Source: Acidobacteriota bacterium (GTDB lineage Bacteria; Acidobacteriota; Vicinamibacteria; Vicinamibacterales; UBA8438). Taken from it: a stretch of DNA of 50,866 nt. The translations under genes were made by a program, and so were the position numbers. Below the pieces are notes generated by a model. It searched no databases and was not told the DNA's origin. It saw only the letters and a list, made by a program, of their open reading frames with translations. Positions 35,862 to 43,543 of the stretch are shown piece after piece (the first letter of the stretch is position 1; the number at the start of each line of letters is the position of its first letter). The DNA is taken from positions 1 through 50,866 of the forward strand of contig JAGWAJ010000003.1 in the NCBI GenBank assembly GCA_021296475.1, read 5' to 3'.

Positions 35862-37024
35862 CCCCTGCCCCCCTGCCCCGGCGCGGGACGGCCATCGGCG
35901 GCAGCGACCGCGCAGCGTTCGGAGGTCGGTTCCTGCTGGGTCACGCAGTGAATCGCGCCGAGACCGAGGATGAGGTCGCCCGCGTGAATGCCGATCACCT
36001 TGCGGTCGGGGAACAGCGCGGCGAGACGGTCGAGGGCAACCCGGTCCGCGGGATCGTTGAACGTCGGGACGAGCACCGAGCCGTTCCCGATGTAGAAGTT
36101 GAGGTAGCTCGCCGGCAGCCGGATGCCGTCGAACCGCACGGGTCGCGGCATCGGCAACTCCACGACCCGCAGCGGCCGCCCCCGCAGATCGCGCATCCTG
36201 CGCAGGCGGACGAGATTGTCGGCGAGCGGGGCGTGATTCACGTCCGCGGTGTCCGGCTCCCGGGCCGCTACGACGGTGTCGGGGGCGACGAAGCGGGCCA
36301 CGTCGTCGACGTGGCCGTGGGTGTCGTCGCCGGCGATGCCCTCCCCCAGCCAGAGGACGCGTCGGACGCCGAGGTGGTTGCGGAGGCTGTCCTCCAGGTC
36401 GTGGCGCGCCGCGCCGGGATTTCGCTTCTGGACGTGCCCGAGGAGGCACGCCTCCGTGGTCAGCAGCAGCCCCTCGCCGTTGACGTCTATGCTGCCGCCC
36501 TCGAGGACCATTCGGTGCCGGCGTCCGGCGATCCGCACGGTGGGGGCGAAGCGGCGCACGCCCAGGTGGCGGGAGAGGCGCCGCGGCAGGCTGTCGTCCC
36601 GGCCGCAGGCCGGGTAGCGCGCCCACCCGGTGAAGCGCCAGTCGGTCGCGGCAATCTCGTCCCGGTCTCCGACCGTCGGCCGGGAGACGAAGATCGGTCC
36701 GGTGTCCCGGATCCAGGAGCGATTCGTCGCCACCACCAGCCGGTCGACCGCGGAGAGATCGACGTCGCAACGTGCCAGGCGCAACTCCGCCCGCCGGGCG
36801 ACCGCTGCGTTCTGGCAGATGATCCCCACCCGCTCGTCGCAGGTCAGGTGGCGTACGATCTCGCAGAAGCACCACTCGACCGCCGACGTCTTGACGTCCC
36901 AGTCGGCGCGGTTGTGCGGCCAGACCAGCCAGGTCGCCCGATGCGGCTCCCACTCGGCCGGCATCCGGAAGCCTTCCGCGGCTGGTGTGGGCGGCCGGCC
37001 GGCGCGGAGACGTCGGCGCGTCAT
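35858..37024 (-). CDS. aguA: Agmatine deiminase
   Basis: This 388-residue member of the peptidylarginine-deiminase superfamily converts agmatine to N-carbamoylputrescine and ammonia. Near the N-terminus it has GFRMPAEWEPHRATWLVWP, then WIRDTGPIFV, VLEGGSIDVNGEGLLLTTE, GDDTHGHVDDVARF and the C-terminal GAIHCVTQQEP with the nucleophilic cysteine. The ATG at 37024 overlaps the aguB stop as ATGA. The stop TAG (35860-35858) shares bases with the DHS-family stop through the palindrome CTAG. The gene is intact, unlike aguB. Confidence 0.92.
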   Translation of the reverse strand: MTRRRLRAGRPPTPAAEGFRMPAEWEPHRATWLVWPHNRADWDVKTSAVEWCFCEIVRHLTCDERVGIICQNAAVARRAELRLARCDVDLSAVDRLVVATNRSWIRDTGPIFVSRPTVGDRDEIAATDWRFTGWARYPACGRDDSLPRRLSRHLGVRRFAPTVRIAGRRHRMVLEGGSIDVNGEGLLLTTEACLLGHVQKRNPGAARHDLEDSLRNHLGVRRVLWLGEGIAGDDTHGHVDDVARFVAPDTVVAAREPDTADVNHAPLADNLVRLRRMRDLRGRPLRVVELPMPRPVRFDGIRLPASYLNFYIGNGSVLVPTFNDPADRVALDRLAALFPDRKVIGIHAGDLILGLGAIHCVTQQEPTSERCAVAAADGRPAPGQGGRG

Positions 37025-37925
37025 CCCGCCGGATCGCGACCGGGGGGGCCGTCGAGGTACCGCCGGGTCAGCGGGGCGTAGGTGTCGATGCGGCGGTCGC
37101 GGAGGAACGGCCAGTCGCGCCGCAGATCCTCGATCCGGCGCCGGCTGCAGGACGCGACGATCACGTCCGGCCGGTCCGGTGCTGCCTCGGCGAGCACACG
37201 GCCCTGCGGATCGCATACGAAGGAGCGCCCCCAGAACTCCAGGTGGCCCGCGGCCGAGTCTTCCCGCCCGACGCGGTTCACGGCGGCCAGGTAGACGCCG
37301 TTCGCAATCGCGTGTCCCTGTTGCACGATGCGCCAGGCGTCGCATTGGGCGAGGCCGTCTTCGCCGCGGTCCGCGGGCAACCAGCCGATCGCGGTCGGGC
37401 ACACGAGCAACTCCGCCCCGCCGAGCGCCGTCAGCCGTGCCGCCTCCGGGTACCACTGGTCCCAGCAGATCAGCACCCCGATCCGAGCGAAGCGGGTCTC
37501 GAACACGCCGTACCCCAGGTCGCCGGGGGTGAAGTAGAACTTTTCGAGGAACTGCGGGTCGTCGGGGATGTGGGTCTTGCGATAGACGCCCGCGATGCTG
37601 CCGTCGGCATCGAGGACGGCGGCCGCGTTGTGATAGAGCCCGGCGGCCCGCCGCTCGAAGAGCGGCACGAGGCGAGACGCGCGTAGCGTTTCGTGCTCGG
37701 TCCGGGAATCGGTTCCGCGAGGTCGAAGCAGGCCGCGTTCTCGCTCTGGCAGAAGTAGGGCGTCGCGAACAGCTCCTGCAGGCAGACAATCTGTGCTCCG
37801 CGCCCGGCTGCCTCCCGAATGCCGGCGGCAGCCGCGGCGTGGTTGTCGCCGACCGCGCCGCGACACCTCATCTGCACCAGCCCCACGCGAAACTCGTCAG
37901 CGGAGGACGAGCGCACGTCGGACAT
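37021..37925 (-). pseudogene. aguB: N-carbamoylputrescine amidase, frame-disrupted
   Basis: Nitrilase-superfamily gene broken by a frame change. From ATG 37925 one frame encodes an AguB N-terminus with the catalytic Glu in CLQELFATPYFCQ and runs to about YARLA near 37670. The rest lies in another frame, from about RLVPLFERRAAGLYHN on, with the catalytic Lys in YRKTHIPDD and Cys in GVLICWDQWYPEAARL, ending at 37021. Compared with known AguB proteins, seven or eight residues of the strand before 'LFER' seem missing, which suggests an out-of-frame deletion of about 22-25 bp rather than a single-base slip. All three catalytic residues survive, but not on one reading frame. Assembly error is possible. 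The gene would convert N-carbamoylputrescine to putrescine. Confidence 0.82.
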
Positions 37926-37947
37926 GGGAGATCCGGCGGAGGCGCGT

Positions 37948-38730
37948 CTAGCGGGCGGCGCCCAGTTCCTCGATCTCGCGCCGGGCCTCCGGCCCGTACG
38001 GCGACACCGGGAAGTCGTCGACGACGCGAGCGAAGGCCACACGCGCCTCGGACGGCTGCCCGGCCAGGCGGTGCGCGCGGCCGAGGCGCATCAGCACGGC
38101 GTCGCGCGGCAGATCGGAATCGACCGCGCTGGACGCGGCCTCGAGGACCGCGATGGCGTCGGCGTACGCCCCGTCCATCAGGTGCGTCTCCGCGAGACCG
38201 AGCCGTGCCATCTGCCCGTACACCTGAGCGCCGGCGAGCTCCACGACCTGCTGGTACTGCGCGCGCGCCTCCTCCGTCCGGCCGAGCGAGTTCAGCGCCG
38301 AGGCCGCCTGATAGCGTGCGGCGATGCCCTGCGGCAAGGTCGGGTACGCGTCAGCGGCGGCGAGCAGGTGCGGAACGGCTTCCTCCAGCTTGACGGCGGC
38401 GGAGGGATAGGAACCCGGCGGCTGCACGAACGGTTCGGGAGGCTCGGGCGGGGCCTCTTCCCCTTCCTCGCCCTCCGCGGGAAGCGGAGCCTCGGGAGGT
38501 GGAACGACCGCCGCGTCCACGACGGTCATGGCCGCGGCGAGGAGCTCACTCGCGCGGGCTGCGCGCCACTGCTGCCAGCCGTACCCCCCGCCCGTAACGA
38601 CGAGGGCGGCCGCTACGATCCAGCCGGCGACGACGAGCGCGCGCCGTCGTCGCCGCAGCGTGTTCCGGACCTGGGCCACCCAGGCGGCGAGGGCGTTGTC
38701 CTTGAGATGATGGCGCTCTTCTCTTCGCAT
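37948..38730 (-). CDS. Membrane-anchored tetratricopeptide protein, YfgM-like
   Basis: This 260-residue protein has a cytoplasmic N-terminus (MRREERHHLKDNALAAWVAQ), one membrane helix (about 31-50, ALVVAGWIVAAALVVTGGGY) and a Pro/Glu-rich linker near 75-105. C-terminal TPR segments follow (GIAARYQAASALNSLGRTEEA, MARLGLAETHLMDGAYADA). The 'HLKDN' start followed by one helix and TPRs matches the YfgM type, periplasmic chaperone-associated proteins in E. coli. The ATG at 38730 is used; longer upstream sequence is not conserved in character. An extended -10 lies just upstream. Confidence 0.7.
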   Translation of the reverse strand: MRREERHHLKDNALAAWVAQVRNTLRRRRRALVVAGWIVAAALVVTGGGYGWQQWRAARASELLAAAMTVVDAAVVPPPEAPLPAEGEEGEEAPPEPPEPFVQPPGSYPSAAVKLEEAVPHLLAAADAYPTLPQGIAARYQAASALNSLGRTEEARAQYQQVVELAGAQVYGQMARLGLAETHLMDGAYADAIAVLEAASSAVDSDLPRDAVLMRLGRAHRLAGQPSEARVAFARVVDDFPVSPYGPEARREIEELGAAR

Positions 38731-38754
38731 ACCGTCGAACCCGCTCCTGGTCGG

Positions 38755-38763
38755 AGTGTAGCA
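38755..38763 (-). promoter_or_regulatory. Extended -10 promoter for the YfgM-like gene
   Basis: The minus strand reads TGC-TACACT (38763-38755) with no visible -35. Transcription would start near 38748, some 18 nt before the ATG. It is divergent from the promoter at 38802-38831. Confidence 0.4.
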
Positions 38764-38801
38764 AATGCGCCGCCCTTCGGCGGCCCTGCCCCGCGCGCGC
38801 C

Positions 38802-38831
38802 TTGGTCCGGCCAGCGATCGTGTGATAGCGT
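38802..38831 (+). promoter_or_regulatory. Promoter for the Tat-exported GH99-like gene
   Basis: TTGGTC (38802-38807) lies 18 bases from TAGCGT (38826-38831), which is preceded by TGA as an extended -10. Transcription would start near 38838, with about 63 nt of leader to the GTG at 38901. Confidence 0.4.
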
Positions 38832-38900
38832 ACGCCGTCCTGGGGGTCCGCTCCGGATGAGCGGAACGCTGGCCAGCCGCCGCCTTACGAGCTTCCGCGA

Positions 38901-40424
38901 GTGCGACACCCGACCCGGCGCAGCTTCCTCGCCACTGCCGGCGCAGCGGTAGCCGGCGTCGCGGCTCACAACGTGGCTGCGCCACGCGCGCAGGGAGGAT
39001 CCGTCCTCCTGCCGCTGTACGTCGCCGACGTGAGCGGCAACGGTCGGGTCGGCCAAAGCGATCGACAGATCGTCGAGACCGCGCTCTTCGCGCAACGCGG
39101 GTTCGGCCTCGTCCCGCGGCCGAGCTTCGATCCGCGCGCGGACGTGTTCGGCCGGGGCGCCGTCGACGCGGCGGCGGTCGAGGCGGTGTCGGACACCATC
39201 GCCCGCTATGCGAGCGGGGCCGAGGTAGCCTCGTCCCGGCCGATCACCGTCGCCTGGCACTACGGCTGGTACAAGTCGACTCGCCGCCCGCCCGGCCTGC
39301 AGACGGCGCGGTTCAAGGGTGGCGACTACGTGTCGAGCGATCCGGCGGTCGAGGCGACCTTCCACGAACTGAAGAACGAGTTCGGGATCACCGTCGACGC
39401 GCTGAGCTGGATCCCCTTTCGCGATCGGGACAACGGGGTGTGCCAGGACAACTACCGCCAGGGCTTTCTGTCGGCCGCGAACGCCGACTCGCGCTACGTA
39501 AGTCTCCTCTACGAGAGCACCATCGCGCTGCCGGTCGGTCCGTGGGGGCGGATCGACGTGCAGGCGCCGGAGGTTCGGGCGCTGCTCCGGGAAGACTTCG
39601 CCGCGATGGCCCGCTTTCTGGTCGAGGTCCGCGACACGTCGCCGTCCCGTGTGTTCCTGCTCGACGACCGGCCGGTCGTCTTCCTGTTCGCGTCGCACGC
39701 CTGGGGCATCCTGCCGGCGCGGGACGACCAGTACGACTTCATCGCCGAGCTGCGGGAGGTTTTCGGCGACATCTACGGAGCTCCTCCCTATCTCGTCGGT
39801 GACGAGCTGTTCCTGACCCCGACCGGGGTCTTCTCGCGCGACCGCCGGCAACGGACGGTCAATTTCGACGCCCTCTATCGCTACCACCACGTGGCCTTCA
39901 AGCCGGGTGCAGAGTCCGTGGTGATGTCGCCGTCGTACATCGACAATCAGGTCGCGCTGCTGCTGCAGGTCAACGACGCCGTCAGCCGGTTGCGCAACCG
40001 TTTCACCGGGCGCCAGCCCTTGATCATGCCGAACATGGCGGCCGGATTCGCCAAGCCCGGTCATCCCACGCTGGAGGTCGGCAGAGCCATCTATGCCGAT
40101 TTCATGAAGCGGGTGCAGCAGGTTCACTTGAGCCGGCACATCGTCCCGGGCTGGCAGGCATTCCTCGGCGGGCCCGTTCTTCCCGCGCCGGTCTACGTCG
40201 TGGGGTCCTGGAACGAGGAGTTCGAGGGCCATACGGTGTTTCCGTTCGATTTCAATCTCTCCGTACCGCACGTGGTCCAGCATGGGTTCGACCTGGCGAT
40301 GGCGATCAAGGAGGTGTTCTCCTGGAACCACTACGCATATCGCGACATCGCCGTCAATCGGGAGCGAGAGATTGGCGAGCCGCCCGTGCCTGACGACATG
40401 TGCCTGCCGCAGCCGTGTCTGTAG
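38901..40424 (+). CDS. Tat-exported GH99-like protein with dockerin-like N-terminus
   Basis: This 507-residue protein begins at GTG. A twin-arginine signal (RHPTRRSFLATAGAAVAG) predicts folded export. At about residues 37-95 two segments resemble the calcium-binding halves of a type I dockerin: YVADVSGNGRVGQSDRQIV and, more degenerate, RADVFGRGAVDAAAVEAV. From about residue 110 the sequence looks like the GH99/endo-mannosidase-like fold: VAWHYGWYKS, GGDYVSSDPAVEATF, ALSWIPFRD and near the end VGSWNEEFEGHTVFP. I infer a secreted carbohydrate-active enzyme; catalytic residues are not confirmed. Two cysteines close the protein (DDMCLPQPCL). Confidence 0.62.
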   Translation: MRHPTRRSFLATAGAAVAGVAAHNVAAPRAQGGSVLLPLYVADVSGNGRVGQSDRQIVETALFAQRGFGLVPRPSFDPRADVFGRGAVDAAAVEAVSDTIARYASGAEVASSRPITVAWHYGWYKSTRRPPGLQTARFKGGDYVSSDPAVEATFHELKNEFGITVDALSWIPFRDRDNGVCQDNYRQGFLSAANADSRYVSLLYESTIALPVGPWGRIDVQAPEVRALLREDFAAMARFLVEVRDTSPSRVFLLDDRPVVFLFASHAWGILPARDDQYDFIAELREVFGDIYGAPPYLVGDELFLTPTGVFSRDRRQRTVNFDALYRYHHVAFKPGAESVVMSPSYIDNQVALLLQVNDAVSRLRNRFTGRQPLIMPNMAAGFAKPGHPTLEVGRAIYADFMKRVQQVHLSRHIVPGWQAFLGGPVLPAPVYVVGSWNEEFEGHTVFPFDFNLSVPHVVQHGFDLAMAIKEVFSWNHYAYRDIAVNREREIGEPPVPDDMCLPQPCL

Positions 40425-40427
40425 GGG

Positions 40428-40504
40428 TGGCGCGCGTGCCCGGACTCGAACCGGGGGCCTGCCGCTTAGGAGGCGGCCGCTCTATCCAACTGAGCTACAC
40501 GCGC
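40428..40504 (-). tRNA. tRNA-Arg (anticodon CCT)
   Basis: The minus strand folds as a full cloverleaf. The 7-bp acceptor GCGCGTG/CACGCGC is followed by a D arm GCTC...GAGC, the anticodon stem GCCGC/GCGGC with loop CTCCTAA, and the T arm CCCGG-TTCGAGT-CCGGG. The discriminator G is followed by an encoded CCA (40430-40428). Anticodon CCT reads AGG, so it is arginine-specific. The mature body is 40431-40504. Confidence 0.95.
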
Positions 40505-40534
40505 ACGGGTGAAGCGCTCCGGCGTCCCCCAAGC

Positions 40535-41095
40535 CTACGGGGCGCGATCCGGCGCGAGGGACGGATCGCCCGCCGGCGGATCCCCGCCGCCGCCGGCGAG
40601 CGCCGCCAGTTCCCTGCCGACGCGCACGTACTCCTCGTAGCGCCGCTGATAGTCTTGCAGCTTCTCGTCGTCGAGGGCCGCGAGCCGTGCCTGCCCCGCG
40701 GCCGTGCCGAGATCGCCGCTCTCCCGCAGCTCCGCTTCCAGGGCGCTCGTCCGCTGCCGGAAGCGTATGTCGTGGGCGCGTTCCCACGCGAGCCAGTCGG
40801 CGGTCCAGCGGGCGTGAGCGTCCTCCACGACCTCGGGCGGGAACGGGAACGGCGCCCCCGTGCGGCGCTCGATCTCGCGAACCGCCTCCGGCAGCAGACC
40901 TCGTAGCGTCCCCGCCACGCGCCGCCAGCCCAGCAGCTCCCGGCCGTCCGCGCGGGCCACGGCCGGCCCGACGCTGGCGAGCAGCAAGGCGATCTGCTGT
41001 TCGCGGTGCTGGTGCCGGCGGTCGCGCCTGGCGCGCTCCGCGACGACTATGACTACCACCGTCAACGTGGCCACGAGCGCTTCGATCATGCCCAT
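40535..41095 (-). CDS. Small membrane-anchored protein of unknown function
   Basis: This 186-residue protein starts MGMIEALVATLTVVVIVVAE, one N-terminal helix followed by a positively charged stretch (RARRDRRHQHREQ). The soluble part is about 150 residues, helical and charged, with GWRRVAGTLRGLLPEA and DYQRRYEEYVRVGREL. I do not recognise the family. Two in-frame ATGs (41095, 41089) are both plausible. It lies 73 bases after apt on the same strand and ends 30 bases before tRNA-Arg. Confidence 0.6.
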   Translation of the reverse strand: MGMIEALVATLTVVVIVVAERARRDRRHQHREQQIALLLASVGPAVARADGRELLGWRRVAGTLRGLLPEAVREIERRTGAPFPFPPEVVEDAHARWTADWLAWERAHDIRFRQRTSALEAELRESGDLGTAAGQARLAALDDEKLQDYQRRYEEYVRVGRELAALAGGGGDPPAGDPSLAPDRAP

Positions 41096-41168
41096 GCCGC
41101 TGCCATCTCCCCGACGAGCCGCGGACGACGCACACGCACGCCGCACCGGGACCGTGCGCCGCCGAGCG

Positions 41169-41693
41169 TCAGTAGCGGAGCGCGGCGAACACCTCGTGCC
41201 CGGCGAGGCGTGCTCGCCCGTCGAGCGCACCGAGCTCGATCAGGAAGGCCAGCCCATGGACCACGGCGCCGCGTCCCGCGACCAGCTCCGCGGTCGCTTG
41301 CGCGGTGCCGCCCGTCGCCAGCAGATCGTCGACGATGAGCACGCGGTGGCCGGTCTCGAGGGCGTCCTGGTGCATCTCCACCGCGTCCGAGCCGTACTCG
41401 AGGTCGTAGGCAACCCGCGCCGTGCGTGCGGGCAGCTTCCCCGGCTTGCGAACCGGCACGAAGCCGACCCCGAGGCGTTCGGCGACGCCGATGCCGAACA
41501 GGAAGCCGCGGCTTTCGATGCCGACGACGGCGTCGATGCCTGCTTCCCGGTAGGGTGCGGCGAGGAAGTCGAGCGCCGACCGCAGGCCGACCGGGTCGCG
41601 CAGAAGGGTCGTGATGTCGTAGAACAGTATTCCCGGCTTCGGGAAGTCGGGGACGTGACGAATGAGCGTCCTGAGCTGATCGAGATTGTCCAT
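41169..41693 (-). CDS. apt: Adenine phosphoribosyltransferase
   Basis: This 174-residue purine salvage enzyme makes AMP from adenine and PRPP. It has the start MDNLDQLRTLIRHVPDFPKPGI-type sequence, GIESRGFLFG, VRKPGKLPA and the PRPP-binding loop VLIVDDLLATGGTA. Length is typical. The upstream gap of 239 bases to the divergent TPR gene holds a promoter for the latter; I see no clear promoter for apt. Confidence 0.95.
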   Translation of the reverse strand: MDNLDQLRTLIRHVPDFPKPGILFYDITTLLRDPVGLRSALDFLAAPYREAGIDAVVGIESRGFLFGIGVAERLGVGFVPVRKPGKLPARTARVAYDLEYGSDAVEMHQDALETGHRVLIVDDLLATGGTAQATAELVAGRGAVVHGLAFLIELGALDGRARLAGHEVFAALRY

Positions 41694-41902
41694 TGCAAAC
41701 TGCCGCGGGAAGCGCGCGCGCTTCCTCGTCGAAGCACGGTCGTGCGCTCTTCGCCGCGACGCCGCCCCGCGACGTGGTGGGCACCGTCCCGCTGCTCGCG
41801 AGCCCGGCAGGAGCCTGCCGCCGAAGTATAGCGGACCGACGCCCTTCGACCTGTCCCCGGAGCGCGGAGCCCGCGGAGCCCCGTCGCGGTCCGGGCGCCG
41901 TA

Positions 41903-41911
41903 TGGTACGCT
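41903..41911 (+). promoter_or_regulatory. Extended -10 promoter for the secreted TPR gene
   Basis: TGG-TACGCT (41903-41911) would place transcription near 41918. This is just before the ribosome site GGGAGG (41921-41926) that serves the ATG at 41933. No -35 is seen. Confidence 0.45.
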
Positions 41912-41932
41912 GTGCGTCGAGGGAGGTCACGA

Positions 41933-43486
41933 ATGAGACTCGCTGCCGTTCTGTTCGTCGCGGCCCTTGCGGCCGCACCGGCTGGTGCGCAGTTCGCGGA
42001 GGTCGGGTCCCTGGACTTCCCGACGTCCGCCCGCTCCGAGGAGGCGCAGAGCCACTTCCTGCGCGGGGTGGCCATCCTCCACAGCTTCGGGTGGAAGCAG
42101 GCGATCGAGCAGTTCCAGGCCGCGCAGGCCCTCGAGCCCGACTTCGCCCTCGCCTACTGGGGCGAGACGCTCTGCTACAACCACCCCCTGTTCGGCGGAG
42201 GACGGGGGCTCGACGAAGAGAACCCGCGCTCCGTGCTGGCGCGACTCGGCGGCACGCGCGCCGAGCGGGCGGCCAAGGCCCCGACGGACCGCGAGCGCGG
42301 CTTTCTGGAGGCGGTCGAGGTCCTGTGGAGCGAGGAAGGCTCCTACGACGAGCGGCGCGTCGGCTACATGGAAGCGATGGGCCGACTCTACGAACGTTAC
42401 CCCGACGATCACGAGGTGGCGACGTTCTACGCGCTGTCGATGCTGGCCGGATCCCGTGCTCTCGGCGACCAGTCGTTGCGCCTCGAGGTGCGGGCGGGCA
42501 ACATCGCGATGAAGGTCTTCCAGGCGAACCCCGACCATCCCGGAGCGCCGCACTACACGATTCACGCGTTCGACGACCCGATCCACGCCCCGCTCGCGCT
42601 CGACGCGGCGCGGCGGTACGCGGAGATCGCGCCGGCGGTGTCGCACGCGCGCCACATGCCGACCCACATCTTCATTCAGCACGGGATGTGGGACCTCGTG
42701 TCGGCCCACAACCAGTCGGCGCACGACGCCGCGCGCGCCCTCTGGCAGCCCGGCGACAGCGTGGGCGACGCCGTCCACTCGCTCGACTGGGGTCAGTACG
42801 GAGACCTGCAACGCGGCGACTACGAACGCGGCCGGCTCTGGATCGAGAGGCTGGAGGCGCTGATCGAGCAGAGCGACGGACAGCAGCGGGCGGTCGCCAC
42901 GCTGCCGCTGGTGCGGGCGCGCTACGTCGTCGAGAGCGAGCAGTGGCAGGTGCAGCCGTTCACGGCGGACCCGTCGACGCACGAGCTGCTCGCCACCGGC
43001 CTGAGCGCGGTACGGACCGGCGACCTGGCGACGGCCCGTGCGGCCGAGGAGGCGCTCGCCGAGCGGGCCGCCGACGGCGGGGCGCAGGATCGCCTCGCTC
43101 ATCGGGAGGTCGCGGCGTCCATCCGGGCTCGGGAGGGTGACGCCGACGGTGCCATCGCGCTGATGGACGAGGCGGTCGCGACGGTCGAGACGCTCCGGCC
43201 GCCGAACGGCGCCGCCAATCCGGTCAAGCCGCCGTACGAGCTCTACGGTGAGATCCTCCTGGAGCTCGGCCGGCCCGCGGAAGCGCGGGCCCGGTTCGAT
43301 ACGTCGCTGCTGCGCATGCCGAACCGGATGCGCTCGCTCCTCGGCGCCGCGCGGGCGGCGGCGGCGAGCGGGGATAGCCGCGCCGCGCGCGCGCACTACG
43401 GCACGCTGGCCGGCTACTGGGCCGGGGCGCCGGACGACGCGGTGTACGTGGAGGCCTCGCAGTTCGCCGATACGAACGAGGACTGA
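41933..43486 (+). CDS. Secreted tetratricopeptide-repeat protein
   Basis: This 517-residue protein has a signal peptide (MRLAAVLFVAALAAAPAGAQ, about 1-20). TPR-like helices follow, first FLRGVAILHSFGWKQAIEQF and ALEPDFALAYWGETLCYNHP, with a conserved middle HYTIHAFDDPIHAPLAL and HARHMPTHIFIQHGMWD. Histidine-rich motifs in the middle could bind metal, but this is a guess. The C-terminal region has further TPR units (EILLELGRPAEARARF). Proteins of this layout are common in environmental bacteria; the function is unknown. The ATG is set by the GGGAGG ribosome site 6 bases upstream. Confidence 0.75.
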   Translation: MRLAAVLFVAALAAAPAGAQFAEVGSLDFPTSARSEEAQSHFLRGVAILHSFGWKQAIEQFQAAQALEPDFALAYWGETLCYNHPLFGGGRGLDEENPRSVLARLGGTRAERAAKAPTDRERGFLEAVEVLWSEEGSYDERRVGYMEAMGRLYERYPDDHEVATFYALSMLAGSRALGDQSLRLEVRAGNIAMKVFQANPDHPGAPHYTIHAFDDPIHAPLALDAARRYAEIAPAVSHARHMPTHIFIQHGMWDLVSAHNQSAHDAARALWQPGDSVGDAVHSLDWGQYGDLQRGDYERGRLWIERLEALIEQSDGQQRAVATLPLVRARYVVESEQWQVQPFTADPSTHELLATGLSAVRTGDLATARAAEEALAERAADGGAQDRLAHREVAASIRAREGDADGAIALMDEAVATVETLRPPNGAANPVKPPYELYGEILLELGRPAEARARFDTSLLRMPNRMRSLLGAARAAAASGDSRAARAHYGTLAGYWAGAPDDAVYVEASQFADTNED

Positions 43487-43494
43487 GGACGCTG

Positions 43495-43522
43495 GCCGCC
43501 GGCCCCATCGGGGGCCGGCGGC
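43495..43522. terminator. Strong hairpin after the secreted TPR gene
   Basis: A 12-bp perfect stem with a 4-base loop (arms 43495-43506 and 43511-43522) lies 8 bases after the TPR stop. There is no T-tract. It may terminate or attenuate transcription before the next gene, or protect the upstream mRNA end. Confidence 0.45.
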
Positions 43523-43543
43523 GCGTTCCGCCCGCAGCGAGGC

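Noticed and set aside
37655-37695. aguB frame change considered as programmed ribosomal frameshifting
   Set aside because: No slippery heptamer or downstream stem is apparent at the junction, and homology suggests several missing residues, which frameshifting would not explain.
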